This document shows, piece by piece, positions 1 through 6,797 of a stretch of DNA of 20,704 nt; position 1 is the stretch's first letter, and every line of letters starts with the position of its first letter. The notes under the pieces were generated by a model. The model was not told where the DNA came from and made no database searches. It worked only from the letters and a program-made list of their open reading frames with translations. The stretch comes from CAYMEV01 sp964431655 [NCBI: uncultured bacterium] (GTDB taxonomy: Bacteria > CAYMEV01). Position numbers and translations under genes: made by a program. Where the stretch lies: the NCBI GenBank assembly GCA_964431655.1, contig CAYSKJ010000029.1, forward strand, positions 1 through 20,704. The letters run 5' to 3'.

Positions 1-265
1 TGAACATATAGTCTATAGGGATTTCCTCAAAAAGCTCCTTCTGGAACTCAAACTTTGAAAGGTCTATATACTCTATATTAAACTGCTCCGAGTATATCCT
101 GGCAGTTTCTTCCTCGGAGATCTTGCCCTGGGCCAGAAGGTAGTCAGCAAGGCTTATGCCTGACTTTCTTGCCTGATCTTCAAAATTAAGGACATCTTCC
201 CGGGGAAAAAGCTTTTTCTCCACGAGAATATCCTGATATCTTTTTCCTTTAGTTCTAACAACCAA
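1..265 (-). CDS. GspE/PilB-type secretion ATPase, N-terminal part only (cut by window edge)
   Basis: Reading the minus strand from a TTG at 263-265 gives 88 codons open to the window edge, beginning LVVRTKGKRYQDILVEKKLF and containing the pattern ARKSG-ISLADYLLAQGKIS-EEE. This is the usual look of the N-terminal MshEN/T2SSE_N domain of type II secretion or type IV pilus assembly ATPases, which joins the hexameric ATPase to the inner-membrane platform. The TTG is chosen because AAAAGGAG lies 7 nt upstream and no ATG or GTG is nearby. It follows the gspF-like gene by 13 nt on the same strand, so the two are probably one transcript. The order F then E is the reverse of the classical E-F order. 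The Walker motifs lie outside the window, so T2SS GspE and pilus PilB cannot be separated. Confidence 0.7.
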   Translation of the reverse strand, partial: MVVRTKGKRYQDILVEKKLFPREDVLNFEDQARKSGISLADYLLAQGKISEEETARIYSEQFNIEYIDLSKFEFQKELFEEIPIDYMF

Positions 266-278
266 AAAAGTTCTCCTT

Positions 279-1502
279 TTATCTACTTGTAATAACCTGG
301 GATGACAGGCTGTAAAGAGGTATGTATATAGTCAGAAGTATTGCAGCCACAATAACACCCATAACGACAATAAGCAGGGGCTCTATTACTGACAGGATGC
401 TGGCAATGCTTCTGTCTATCTCATCATCATAGAAATCCGAGAGAGTAAAGAGCATCTCCCTGAGTTTTCCGGAATTCTCACCCACGGTTATCAGCTCAAG
501 GGAAATATCGGGGAATATCTCGGTCTTTTCAAGGGCAAAAGACAGGGGATTGCCCTCTTTTATATCCTTTATCACCTCCTGGGTACGCCTGGCAATGTAC
601 CTATTGGATATTGACATTACAGCAACTGTCAGGCTGTCGACTATAGGTATGCCTCCCGAAAGCATAACCCCCAGTGTCCTTAAGGTCTGGCTTACATTGC
701 TTTTGAGTATAAAATCATTAATCAGCGGCACTTTCAGCTTGAATCTATCAATCTGGAGCCTGCCGTATTCAGAACTGGCGATATAAATATAGCTGAAAGC
801 CAGAAATAATATAATTATTAAGGAAAACATATAGTTCTCAATGAAAAATTGGGACACTGAGAGCATCATCTGTGTATATACCGGAAGATCAGCATTCATC
901 TTTTCAAAATAATCTGAAAACTTCGGTATAACGAATATCAGAAGCACCATCACCAGTATGCCGGTAAAACCAAGGAGTATTACGGGGTATATCATGGCTG
1001 ATCTGAGTTTCTGCCTTACCTGATATATTATGTTTATATACCTTATGAATCTTTCAAGGACTTCCACCATATTGCCGCTCTGTTCGCCTGCTTTGAGGGA
1101 GGGGATGAAGATGGCAGGGAGTTTGCTTTCATAACCTTTCCATGCTTCACTGACAGAATACCCGCTTATTATCTTCTTCCTTACATCCTCAAGCACCTTT
1201 TCAAAATATGTCCCTTTCTTTCTTTTAAGGATTATATCAAGGCCCTTCTCAAAAGTGATTCCGGCCTTAAGAAGGGCTGCCAGCTCCTGACTGAATATTA
1301 AAAGCTCGGATAATCTTATTTTTTGGGGAGCAAATACCTGCTCAAGGGTCGAAATATCAAATCCTTTACTCTCTTTTATGTAAAGTATATGCCTGCTTTT
1401 TTCAAGGAGTTCTTTCTGGGCATCAGCTTCGCTGTTATATATCCCGTCACCCTCTACTACTTTGCCTTCCCCTGTAACATATTTAAATTTATATCTGGGC
1501 AT
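279..1502 (-). CDS. gspF: Type II secretion / type IV pilus inner-membrane platform protein (GspF/PilC family)
   Basis: A protein of 407 aa, the normal length for the GspF/PilC family. These polytopic inner-membrane proteins form the platform on which the assembly ATPase acts to extrude pseudopili or pili. The N-terminus MPRYKFKYVTGEGKVVEG is typical. There are two repeated T2SSF domains, about residues 65-190 and 265-385. Each carries the family signature in its C-terminal half: GEQSGNMVEVLERF in the first and GENSGKLREMLFTL in the second. Three membrane segments are visible, near residues 170-195, 225-245 and 375-400. I start at the ATG at 1500-1502. An in-frame TTG 12 nt upstream is possible, but its AGG motif would be too close and the extra four residues do not fit the family. 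A TTGACA promoter lies just upstream, and the gspE/pilB-like gene follows after 13 nt. Confidence 0.9.
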   Translation of the reverse strand: MPRYKFKYVTGEGKVVEGDGIYNSEADAQKELLEKSRHILYIKESKGFDISTLEQVFAPQKIRLSELLIFSQELAALLKAGITFEKGLDIILKRKKGTYFEKVLEDVRKKIISGYSVSEAWKGYESKLPAIFIPSLKAGEQSGNMVEVLERFIRYINIIYQVRQKLRSAMIYPVILLGFTGILVMVLLIFVIPKFSDYFEKMNADLPVYTQMMLSVSQFFIENYMFSLIIILFLAFSYIYIASSEYGRLQIDRFKLKVPLINDFILKSNVSQTLRTLGVMLSGGIPIVDSLTVAVMSISNRYIARRTQEVIKDIKEGNPLSFALEKTEIFPDISLELITVGENSGKLREMLFTLSDFYDDEIDRSIASILSVIEPLLIVVMGVIVAAILLTIYIPLYSLSSQVITSR

Positions 1503-1540
1503 AAAACAAAACAACCTGAAGTTTTACTTTTTCAGCAAAC

Positions 1541-1569
1541 ATCTTAAACCTTACGGCTTTTTTTGTCAA
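1541..1569 (-). promoter_or_regulatory. Sigma70-type promoter for the gspF-gspE pair
   Basis: On the minus strand a perfect TTGACA (1564-1569) is separated by exactly 17 nt from TAAGAT (1541-1546, four of six consensus bases). Transcription would begin around 1534, leaving a leader of about 30 nt before the gspF ATG at 1502. The spacer overlaps one half (1546-1554) of a 9-bp inverted repeat whose other half is at 1618-1626. Confidence 0.6.
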
Positions 1570-1738
1570 TAATGATTTTGATTGCTCCTGTAAATTTGTA
1601 TTAAGAGAACAATTTCGGTAAGGTTTTTGTTCATTTCATTTTTTTCTGTATTCTTTCCATGAATAATTTATTATATTGAATGATAGATTTTGTAACCTTT
1701 AACTCGTTATAAACATTAAACATAAAAGGAGCGGTTAA

Positions 1739-2164
1739 ATGAAGTTCCGGAAGCACTTGTTCCTCATGCATCTCTTTCTTGCCCTTTGCACAGTTTCCTG
1801 GGGACAGGAGGATATAAACGTATCAGAGTTTGATACCCATGCAAGGCAGAATAAAGTTATTATCGAAAACCAGAAAGAGATTATAAAAAACCTTGAAGAA
1901 ACAGTTTCTGAGCTTAAATCCCAGAATAAATCCCTGACCGAAAACCTTAATCTTCTATCAAATATACTCATAACCTATATAAACTACCTCCAGAATCTTG
2001 AAGCCCAGAACAAGTATCTGGGGAAAACCCTGGAAACCATGAATGAGATACAGGACAGGACTTCCAAGGAGCTGAGGAACCTGCGCATCGAGGTAACGAA
2101 GCTGAGAGATTCGGTAAAAAGCCTTTCAGAAAAAGTTGCTCCTCAGAGAAATGAATCCCGCTAG
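1739..2164 (+). CDS. Secreted/periplasmic coiled-coil protein of unknown function
   Basis: A protein of 141 aa with an evident signal peptide: basic MKFRKH, a hydrophobic stretch LFLMHLFLALCTV, and a likely cleavage after SWG near residue 22. The mature part is almost entirely heptad-like and rich in Glu, Lys, Asn and Leu from about residue 35 to 135 (EIIKNLEETVSELKSQNKSL and following). It should form a long coiled coil in the periplasm or on the surface. No enzymatic motif is visible and I do not recognise a named family. The start is firm: AAAAGGAG lies 7 nt before the ATG. Its 3' end overlaps the coaX start by 14 nt, so translation of the two is probably coupled even though no shared function is apparent. 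I see no convincing promoter in the AT-rich 1600-1738 region. Confidence 0.75.
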   Translation: MKFRKHLFLMHLFLALCTVSWGQEDINVSEFDTHARQNKVIIENQKEIIKNLEETVSELKSQNKSLTENLNLLSNILITYINYLQNLEAQNKYLGKTLETMNEIQDRTSKELRNLRIEVTKLRDSVKSLSEKVAPQRNESR

Positions 2165-2921
2165 AAAAGTACTCTGCCTTAACATCGGAAACTCTGCAAC
2201 AAAGTTTGCTCTTTTCGATTCTAAGAATATGCTCTTAAAAGACAGCCTTCCCACCTGCAGTCTGGATGAATCAAAGCTTGCCTCCCTGGTATCCTTTCAC
2301 AAAGCTCAGGCTGTTATAGCATGCAGTGTTGTTAAGGATAAAAACAGTGCCATACTTGATCTTAACCGTATTGAAGGCATAAATGCAATAGCAGTAGTCC
2401 ATTCAATGATAACCCGGATAAAAAGCAAATATGTCCCGCCGGAAAGTATAGGCATAGACAGGCTTCTTTTTACTTCCTACTGCTATTTCAAATCCAGGGT
2501 TCCTGTAATTCTCTTTGATTTCGGCACTGCAACCACTGCAACAATAATCAATGCTGACGGTGAGCTTATTGGAGGCGCTATAATGCCCGGCATCATGACC
2601 CAGCTTAAAAGCCTGGCTGAGAATACATCTCTCCTGCCTGAAACTGAGCTTTCTGACAGTAAAGGCTTTGTCGCTGATAATACCAAAGATGCTATGACAT
2701 CAGGTGTTTTGGCAAATACGACCTTTTTTACCATAAATTATCCAAAATACGCCCGGAGCAGACACAGCCTGAAAAACGTTCATGTATTTCTTACCGGCGG
2801 ATTTGCAGATACTGTACATAAGCACATTCTGCCGCATGACTTTGACTTTCCGCTTATATTTGATGAAGATATCGGGCTTAAAAGCCTTATTTGTCTCTAC
2901 AGCAGGATAAGCTCATCTTAA
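2151..2921 (+). CDS. coaX: Type III pantothenate kinase (CoaX), with Asn in the first phosphate-binding motif
   Basis: A protein of 256 aa, typical for CoaX, which makes 4'-phosphopantothenate from pantothenate and ATP in the first step of CoA synthesis (ASKHA fold, cytoplasmic). Visible motifs are GIDRL (D103, the position of the catalytic base in characterised enzymes), DFGTATTATIINADGELIGG (D123), then GAIMPGIMTQLKSLAENTSLLP, NTKDAMTSG and TGGFA. The N-terminal motif, normally DxGNT/S, reads LNIGNSATKF here, so the usually invariant Asp is Asn11 (codon AAC). This could lower or alter ATP/metal binding. The ATG at 2151 is preferred over a TTG at 2136 because it gives the family N-terminus. 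It overlaps the upstream gene by 14 nt, and its stop TAA directly abuts the next ATG (TAAATG). The family is clear; full activity is not certain. Confidence 0.87.
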   Translation: MNPARKVLCLNIGNSATKFALFDSKNMLLKDSLPTCSLDESKLASLVSFHKAQAVIACSVVKDKNSAILDLNRIEGINAIAVVHSMITRIKSKYVPPESIGIDRLLFTSYCYFKSRVPVILFDFGTATTATIINADGELIGGAIMPGIMTQLKSLAENTSLLPETELSDSKGFVADNTKDAMTSGVLANTTFFTINYPKYARSRHSLKNVHVFLTGGFADTVHKHILPHDFDFPLIFDEDIGLKSLICLYSRISSS

Positions 2922-3170
2922 ATGGAAATACTCGAGTCCATATCCCGTCATTACATCAATAAAAAGAAGAGGAGTGCAGTCCTTTCTCTCAAAGAGGAAA
3001 TCTTTTTTGAAAAGATCCTGGCAATGAATATCCCTCCAAGTCTGGTTATCAGCGCCATTGATTCGGCCTTTTACAAATACGGCCGAAGATTAAGCCTTAA
3101 GGCAATAACTCAGGAGCTTAAGGAAATATTAAGCCAGAGAGGATTGAACTTTAATCCGGAGAGTCTTTAA
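2922..3170 (+). CDS. Small helical protein, unknown function
   Basis: An 82-aa ORF whose ATG immediately follows the coaX stop, so it is almost certainly translated by coupling. It is basic at the N-terminus (SRHYINKKKRSA), then predicted mostly helical, with the pattern LSLKEEIFFEKILAMNIPPS-LVISAIDSAF-KYGRR. The pattern of a helix, a short turn with IP, and another helix with AID-AF resembles, from memory, small domains found beside DnaC-like or DnaD-like replication proteins in some proteobacterial genomes. That is a weak impression and I assign no function. There is no signal peptide or membrane segment. The stop is 6 nt from the convergent tldE stop, and no terminator hairpin is visible between them. 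Confidence 0.6.
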   Translation: MEILESISRHYINKKKRSAVLSLKEEIFFEKILAMNIPPSLVISAIDSAFYKYGRRLSLKAITQELKEILSQRGLNFNPESL

Positions 3171-3176
3171 GCCTGA

Positions 3177-4466
3177 TTAAAAGCTGGTATTATCGACGAA
3201 ATTAAAATCGCTCACCATCATTCCGGGTACTTTAGCTCTTATACTGACCAGCTGTTCAGGTCCAAGCATTATTATCCTCTTTGATACATCAACGGGTATT
3301 TCATTGAAACGGAAATTTTTAACGGGGTATCTTATTTCGCCATCTTCAAAATAAAGAACCCCATCCCTTGTCATGCCGGTAATTTCACCTTTCCTGGCAT
3401 CAACAGCTCCCAGGTACCATAGATCATTTATTATAAGGCCTTTCTTGCCGGTTTTCATCATTTCACCAAGATTTGCCTTCCCTCCTTCAATGATAATATT
3501 ATAGGGATAAGAGGGCACGACACCTGTTTTACTGGCATAAAACCTGTCACAGGGCAGGTTTTCAAGAAAACCGCTTTTCACCCAGTCAATATCGGCTGCC
3601 GGGGTTGAGTTAAAAAAGCTTGAAACAGCTTTAAGGTCCCGGTCCTTAATGCTGGAGCGCATGGAAAACATTCCTCCCATCAGTTCCCGTCCCAGATTGC
3701 CGCTGAAAACAGTCAGCCCCAGATCTGCAGTCCTCCTGTCCATAAAATATATCATGAATGAAAAGAGTCTTGATACTGCAGATGGCATAAGAATAACGGT
3801 ATATTGACCCCGGGGAAGGGTTTCAGGTTCCTTGTCCAGTGCATCATGCTGGTATTTAAGGGCAGCAATAAAATCGTATATATCAAATTTCTCATAATCA
3901 AGATAAGACCTCTCCACCTTTGTTTCAAGATTGCCCTTTATGAGGGTTGAGGAAAAGCTGTAACTGGTGGTACTGGTTTCATCATAAAACCCGTTTGCAG
4001 TGGCGGAAAATTCTTCAGATACTGCTTTGCTTGCTATTCCGGAAACCATGGAATCGAGACTTTCAGCAAAATCAGCCACTTTTATTATGTCTTCGACCAT
4101 TTTTTCGGGTCGAAGTGCATAAGTAGAGTTATAATAATTGCTTACTTCTGGAAGCCTGCAGGGACCGCTGGTAGCCATATATTCCGGGTCTTTCCGGTTT
4201 GCGGAAGCGATACTGCAGGCGCTGTCTATAAGAAAATGGAGGCTTTCTTCATCCAGCTGATTAACCGTGGCTGAACCGTGCTGATTTCCAAAGGCTGTGT
4301 CAAGCCTGAGAAATGCTTTTTCCCCTTCCATGTTCTGTGTTATACTGTTCTGGGCAAACCTGATGTCGTTTTTCCGCTTCAGGCTCAGGTTGACAGAATA
4401 ATCATCTGCCCTGCAGTTTTCTTCAATATATTTTTTTATCCTTAAAAATTCATCTTTGTAGATCAT
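3177..4466 (-). CDS. tldE: TldE/PmbA-type metalloprotease partner subunit
   Basis: A protein of 429 aa of the PmbA/TldE family (usual length about 430-450). TldE forms a heterodimer with TldD. In E. coli the pair cleaves peptides such as the microcin B17 leader and the antitoxin CcdA, and TldE itself lacks the zinc site. Consistent with that, no HExxxH motif is present. Family features are the N-terminal antiparallel-strand domain, the central TSYSFSSTLIKGN region, LPRGQYTVILMPSAVSRLFS, the GMTRDGVLYFEDGEIRYPVKNFRFNEIP-type segment, and a C-terminal VPGMMVSDFNFV (family usually P-x-x-V-x-x-x-x-x-G). It starts inside the tldD stop (ATGA, 4-nt overlap), giving coupled, near-stoichiometric synthesis. 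Confidence 0.88.
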   Translation of the reverse strand: MIYKDEFLRIKKYIEENCRADDYSVNLSLKRKNDIRFAQNSITQNMEGEKAFLRLDTAFGNQHGSATVNQLDEESLHFLIDSACSIASANRKDPEYMATSGPCRLPEVSNYYNSTYALRPEKMVEDIIKVADFAESLDSMVSGIASKAVSEEFSATANGFYDETSTTSYSFSSTLIKGNLETKVERSYLDYEKFDIYDFIAALKYQHDALDKEPETLPRGQYTVILMPSAVSRLFSFMIYFMDRRTADLGLTVFSGNLGRELMGGMFSMRSSIKDRDLKAVSSFFNSTPAADIDWVKSGFLENLPCDRFYASKTGVVPSYPYNIIIEGGKANLGEMMKTGKKGLIINDLWYLGAVDARKGEITGMTRDGVLYFEDGEIRYPVKNFRFNEIPVDVSKRIIMLGPEQLVSIRAKVPGMMVSDFNFVDNTSF

Positions 4467-5905
4467 TTTGAACCTCCTGCTGTAATATTCCTGAATCTTG
4501 CTGCAGATGCCCCGTGCGTCATCCTGCCGCTCTGCATGGGCTGTCCTTTTCCGCAGTTAATGACGCCGAAGGTTTTGAAATACCGCTCATCGCATATGGC
4601 ATCACAGCTGTTCCAGAACTCGGGATTGTTTGATCGGTAGATAACCTTCTTGAGCATTCTGGTTTTCCTGCCGTTTTTTATCTCATAGAAAAGGTCCCCC
4701 CCAAACTGGAAGTTAACCCGGTGCTGATCTATGGACCAGGATCCCTGGTCCTCAATATATATACCGTCATCAGTATCTGCAATAAGCTCCTCAGGGGAAA
4801 GGGGGGTCTTCCCGGGTGCCAGGTAAAGGTTGGGTATGCGGTTGATAGGTATGTCGCTGTAGGATGTGGCGCGGTTGCATCCACGGCTCAGGCTTTGCCC
4901 TATAAGGGGAGCTGTTTCACGGGTAGTACCGTATTCATTCAGTATTCCATCCTTTATTATATACCATCTCTGGTTGGGAACGCCATCATCATCATAGCCT
5001 GCGGTAGCCAAACCGCCTTCCAGCATATTATCTGCCACCAGGTTTACAATATCAGATCCGTATCGGAAATTTTTTAATTTATCGGGGGTGGCAAAGGACA
5101 AACCTGCCATATCCGCTTCCCAGCCCAGCACCCGGTCCGCCTCCGTGGGATGTCCTACACTCTCGTGGATTGTAAGGGCAAGGTTTATAGGGTCTATAAT
5201 AAGGTCCCTTCTTTTTTCTTCTTCAAGGGTACCGGCATTCACTTTCATTATTGCCTCCTGAGCAACCGTTCTCGCCCTCTCAAGCAGTTTGAGGCTTTCT
5301 ATATACTCATATCCTGCAGCCATACCCCCCAGGTTGAAACTGCGCGGCTGGCTGTCGTGATCGTTAACAGCTACAGCTGTTATGGAAGGATTTACATAAA
5401 AAACAGTGGATTTTATCTGAGAACCAAGGGTAGACGCAAATATCTTATCGCTTCTGAAACTTAACATGCAGCAGCGGGCAGATCTGATATTTCGGAAATT
5501 AAGCATAATCCTGCTGATTTCTGAGAGCAAATCGACCTTCTCCCCCAGGGGTATACTGAAGGGATCTGTTTCAATAAATGTCTCATAGGTATCCTGATAG
5601 CTTCTTTCATGAGCAAGGACAATATTTTTCCCGTTTTTTACCCTGGCGGAAAGCCTGGCTGTCTCCATGGCCCTGTCTACAGTTTTTAAAACTTCATCTA
5701 TTTTGAATATCCGGCCATGGGCAAAACCCCAGGATCCGTCCTTGAGCACCCGTATCCCATATCCCTCTGAAAGGTCCAGCGAGGTATTCTTCAGGCTGAG
5801 GTCCTGCATATATATATGTTCGGTCTTATCATGCTGTATCCTTATATCAGCATAATCAGCCCCTGTTATTTCGGCATGATTCATCGCTGCGAGATGTAAA
5901 TCCAT
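4463..5905 (-). CDS. tldD: TldD-type zinc metalloprotease catalytic subunit
   Basis: A protein of 480 aa, normal for TldD. The zinc-binding motif HESVGH is at residues 247-252 in the conserved setting ALTIHESVGHPTEADR, followed by WEADMAG. The likely third ligand Cys lies in GVINCGKGQPMQ (about residue 451), followed by the family end SGRMTHGASAARFRNI. Together with TldE it forms a barrel-like heterodimer that degrades unfolded or leader peptides, including ribosomally made peptide precursors in some hosts. The ATG at 5903-5905 has AAGGAG 9 nt upstream. The gene runs divergently from the DnaC-like operon across a 130-nt AT-rich gap. No unambiguous promoter for tldD could be picked out there. 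Confidence 0.92.
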   Translation of the reverse strand: MDLHLAAMNHAEITGADYADIRIQHDKTEHIYMQDLSLKNTSLDLSEGYGIRVLKDGSWGFAHGRIFKIDEVLKTVDRAMETARLSARVKNGKNIVLAHERSYQDTYETFIETDPFSIPLGEKVDLLSEISRIMLNFRNIRSARCCMLSFRSDKIFASTLGSQIKSTVFYVNPSITAVAVNDHDSQPRSFNLGGMAAGYEYIESLKLLERARTVAQEAIMKVNAGTLEEEKRRDLIIDPINLALTIHESVGHPTEADRVLGWEADMAGLSFATPDKLKNFRYGSDIVNLVADNMLEGGLATAGYDDDGVPNQRWYIIKDGILNEYGTTRETAPLIGQSLSRGCNRATSYSDIPINRIPNLYLAPGKTPLSPEELIADTDDGIYIEDQGSWSIDQHRVNFQFGGDLFYEIKNGRKTRMLKKVIYRSNNPEFWNSCDAICDERYFKTFGVINCGKGQPMQSGRMTHGASAARFRNITAGGSK

Positions 5906-5999
5906 ATTTCATGTCTCCTTGCTTATAATTAATTCCTGCATAAATTTAATAATACTTAAGAACCCATAATCATGTTTGATTTTTTTATAATATTATTTC

Positions 6000-6028
6000 T
6001 TGAAATAAATTGCATAATGTTCTATAAA
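6000..6028 (+). promoter_or_regulatory. Promoter placing the transcription start at the ATG of the DnaC-like gene (leaderless mRNA)
   Basis: TTGAAA at 6000-6005 and TATAAA at 6023-6028 are separated by exactly 17 nt, each matching five of six consensus bases, with an AT-rich run upstream (about 5979-5999). Only 7 nt (6029-6035) lie between the -10 box and the ATG at 6036, so the predicted +1 coincides with the start codon. No Shine-Dalgarno sequence precedes this ATG, unlike almost all other genes here, which supports a leaderless transcript. Confidence 0.65.
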
Positions 6029-6035
6029 TAAGCCT

Positions 6036-6773
6036 ATGAAAAATACCCGCAAAAAACAGGATATAATTTGCCCCAAATGCTCTGATACAGGTTATATCAA
6101 TTTTGTCAGGGATGGCATAACCTATTCGAGACCCTGTGAATGCCTGGAAAAAAGATTGAGCATGTTCCACTACAAATCCATGAATATACCCAAATCCTTC
6201 ATGGACAAGGATATTGACAGCTTTATCATAAGCAATAAAAGTCAGCAGACGGCAGTCTCAGCAATAAGGGACTATATCGGCAAATTTCCCGATATCAGCT
6301 ATGGACTGCTCTTCATGGGACCGGCCGGAACAGGCAAAACCCACCTTGCAGTAAGCGTTTTCAAGGCTATCCGTACCAGGACCAGAGACAGAATGCTTTT
6401 CATGGATGCCTCTTCCCTGCTTAACAATATAAAACACAGCATAGGCGACAGGTATTCTGATGAGTCTTCAACTCCTGATATCATAAGGGATGTGAGCAGT
6501 ATCCCCATCCTGCTGCTTGATGACCTGGGGTCTCAGAAAGTCAGCATGTGGACTCAGGATATAATTAAAATCATAATCAGTCACCGCTATAATAACAACC
6601 TTTTGACCTTCATTACCACACCTTATGAAGACAGGCCTAAAAGCCCCGAAAAAGAGAAGCTGGAGCAGAGAATCGGCGAGATAAACCGTTCCAGGCTTTA
6701 TGAGATGTGCCGGATCATAAGCCTCGAGGGCGAAGATTTCAGAAAGATGATGATAAACCCCAGGTTATTATAA
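6036..6773 (+). CDS. DnaC/IstB-like AAA+ ATPase with N-terminal zinc-finger, probable helicase loader
   Basis: A protein of 245 aa. The N-terminus carries a four-Cys metal site: C12-x2-C15 and C34-x-C36 in CPKCSDTGYI and RPCECLEKR. This layout is common in DnaC/DnaI-type loaders. A AAA+ domain follows: Walker A GPAGTGKT (95-102), Walker B ILLLDDLGS (about 158-165), sensor-1-like LTFITTPYE, and a C-terminal Arg-containing SRLYEMCR. By family knowledge such proteins load the replicative helicase DnaB on DNA; IstB transposition helpers look similar. No transposase (IstA) is adjacent, and guaA and dnaE follow on the same strand, so a housekeeping replication role is preferred. The start has no SD and fits the leaderless promoter. 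guaA begins 24 nt downstream. Confidence 0.82.
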   Translation: MKNTRKKQDIICPKCSDTGYINFVRDGITYSRPCECLEKRLSMFHYKSMNIPKSFMDKDIDSFIISNKSQQTAVSAIRDYIGKFPDISYGLLFMGPAGTGKTHLAVSVFKAIRTRTRDRMLFMDASSLLNNIKHSIGDRYSDESSTPDIIRDVSSIPILLLDDLGSQKVSMWTQDIIKIIISHRYNNNLLTFITTPYEDRPKSPEKEKLEQRIGEINRSRLYEMCRIISLEGEDFRKMMINPRLL

Positions 6774-6797
6774 TACTCAAACATAAAGGAGCAGTAA

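Noticed and set aside
4721-5464. Plus-strand open frames across tldD
   Set aside because: They are antisense shadows of tldD, which has an intact HExxxH site and full length.
6036-6773. IstB of an IS21-type element
   Set aside because: There is no IstA-like transposase, no terminal inverted repeats, and the gene is in one operon with guaA and dnaE; the zinc-finger fits DnaC/DnaI-type loaders.
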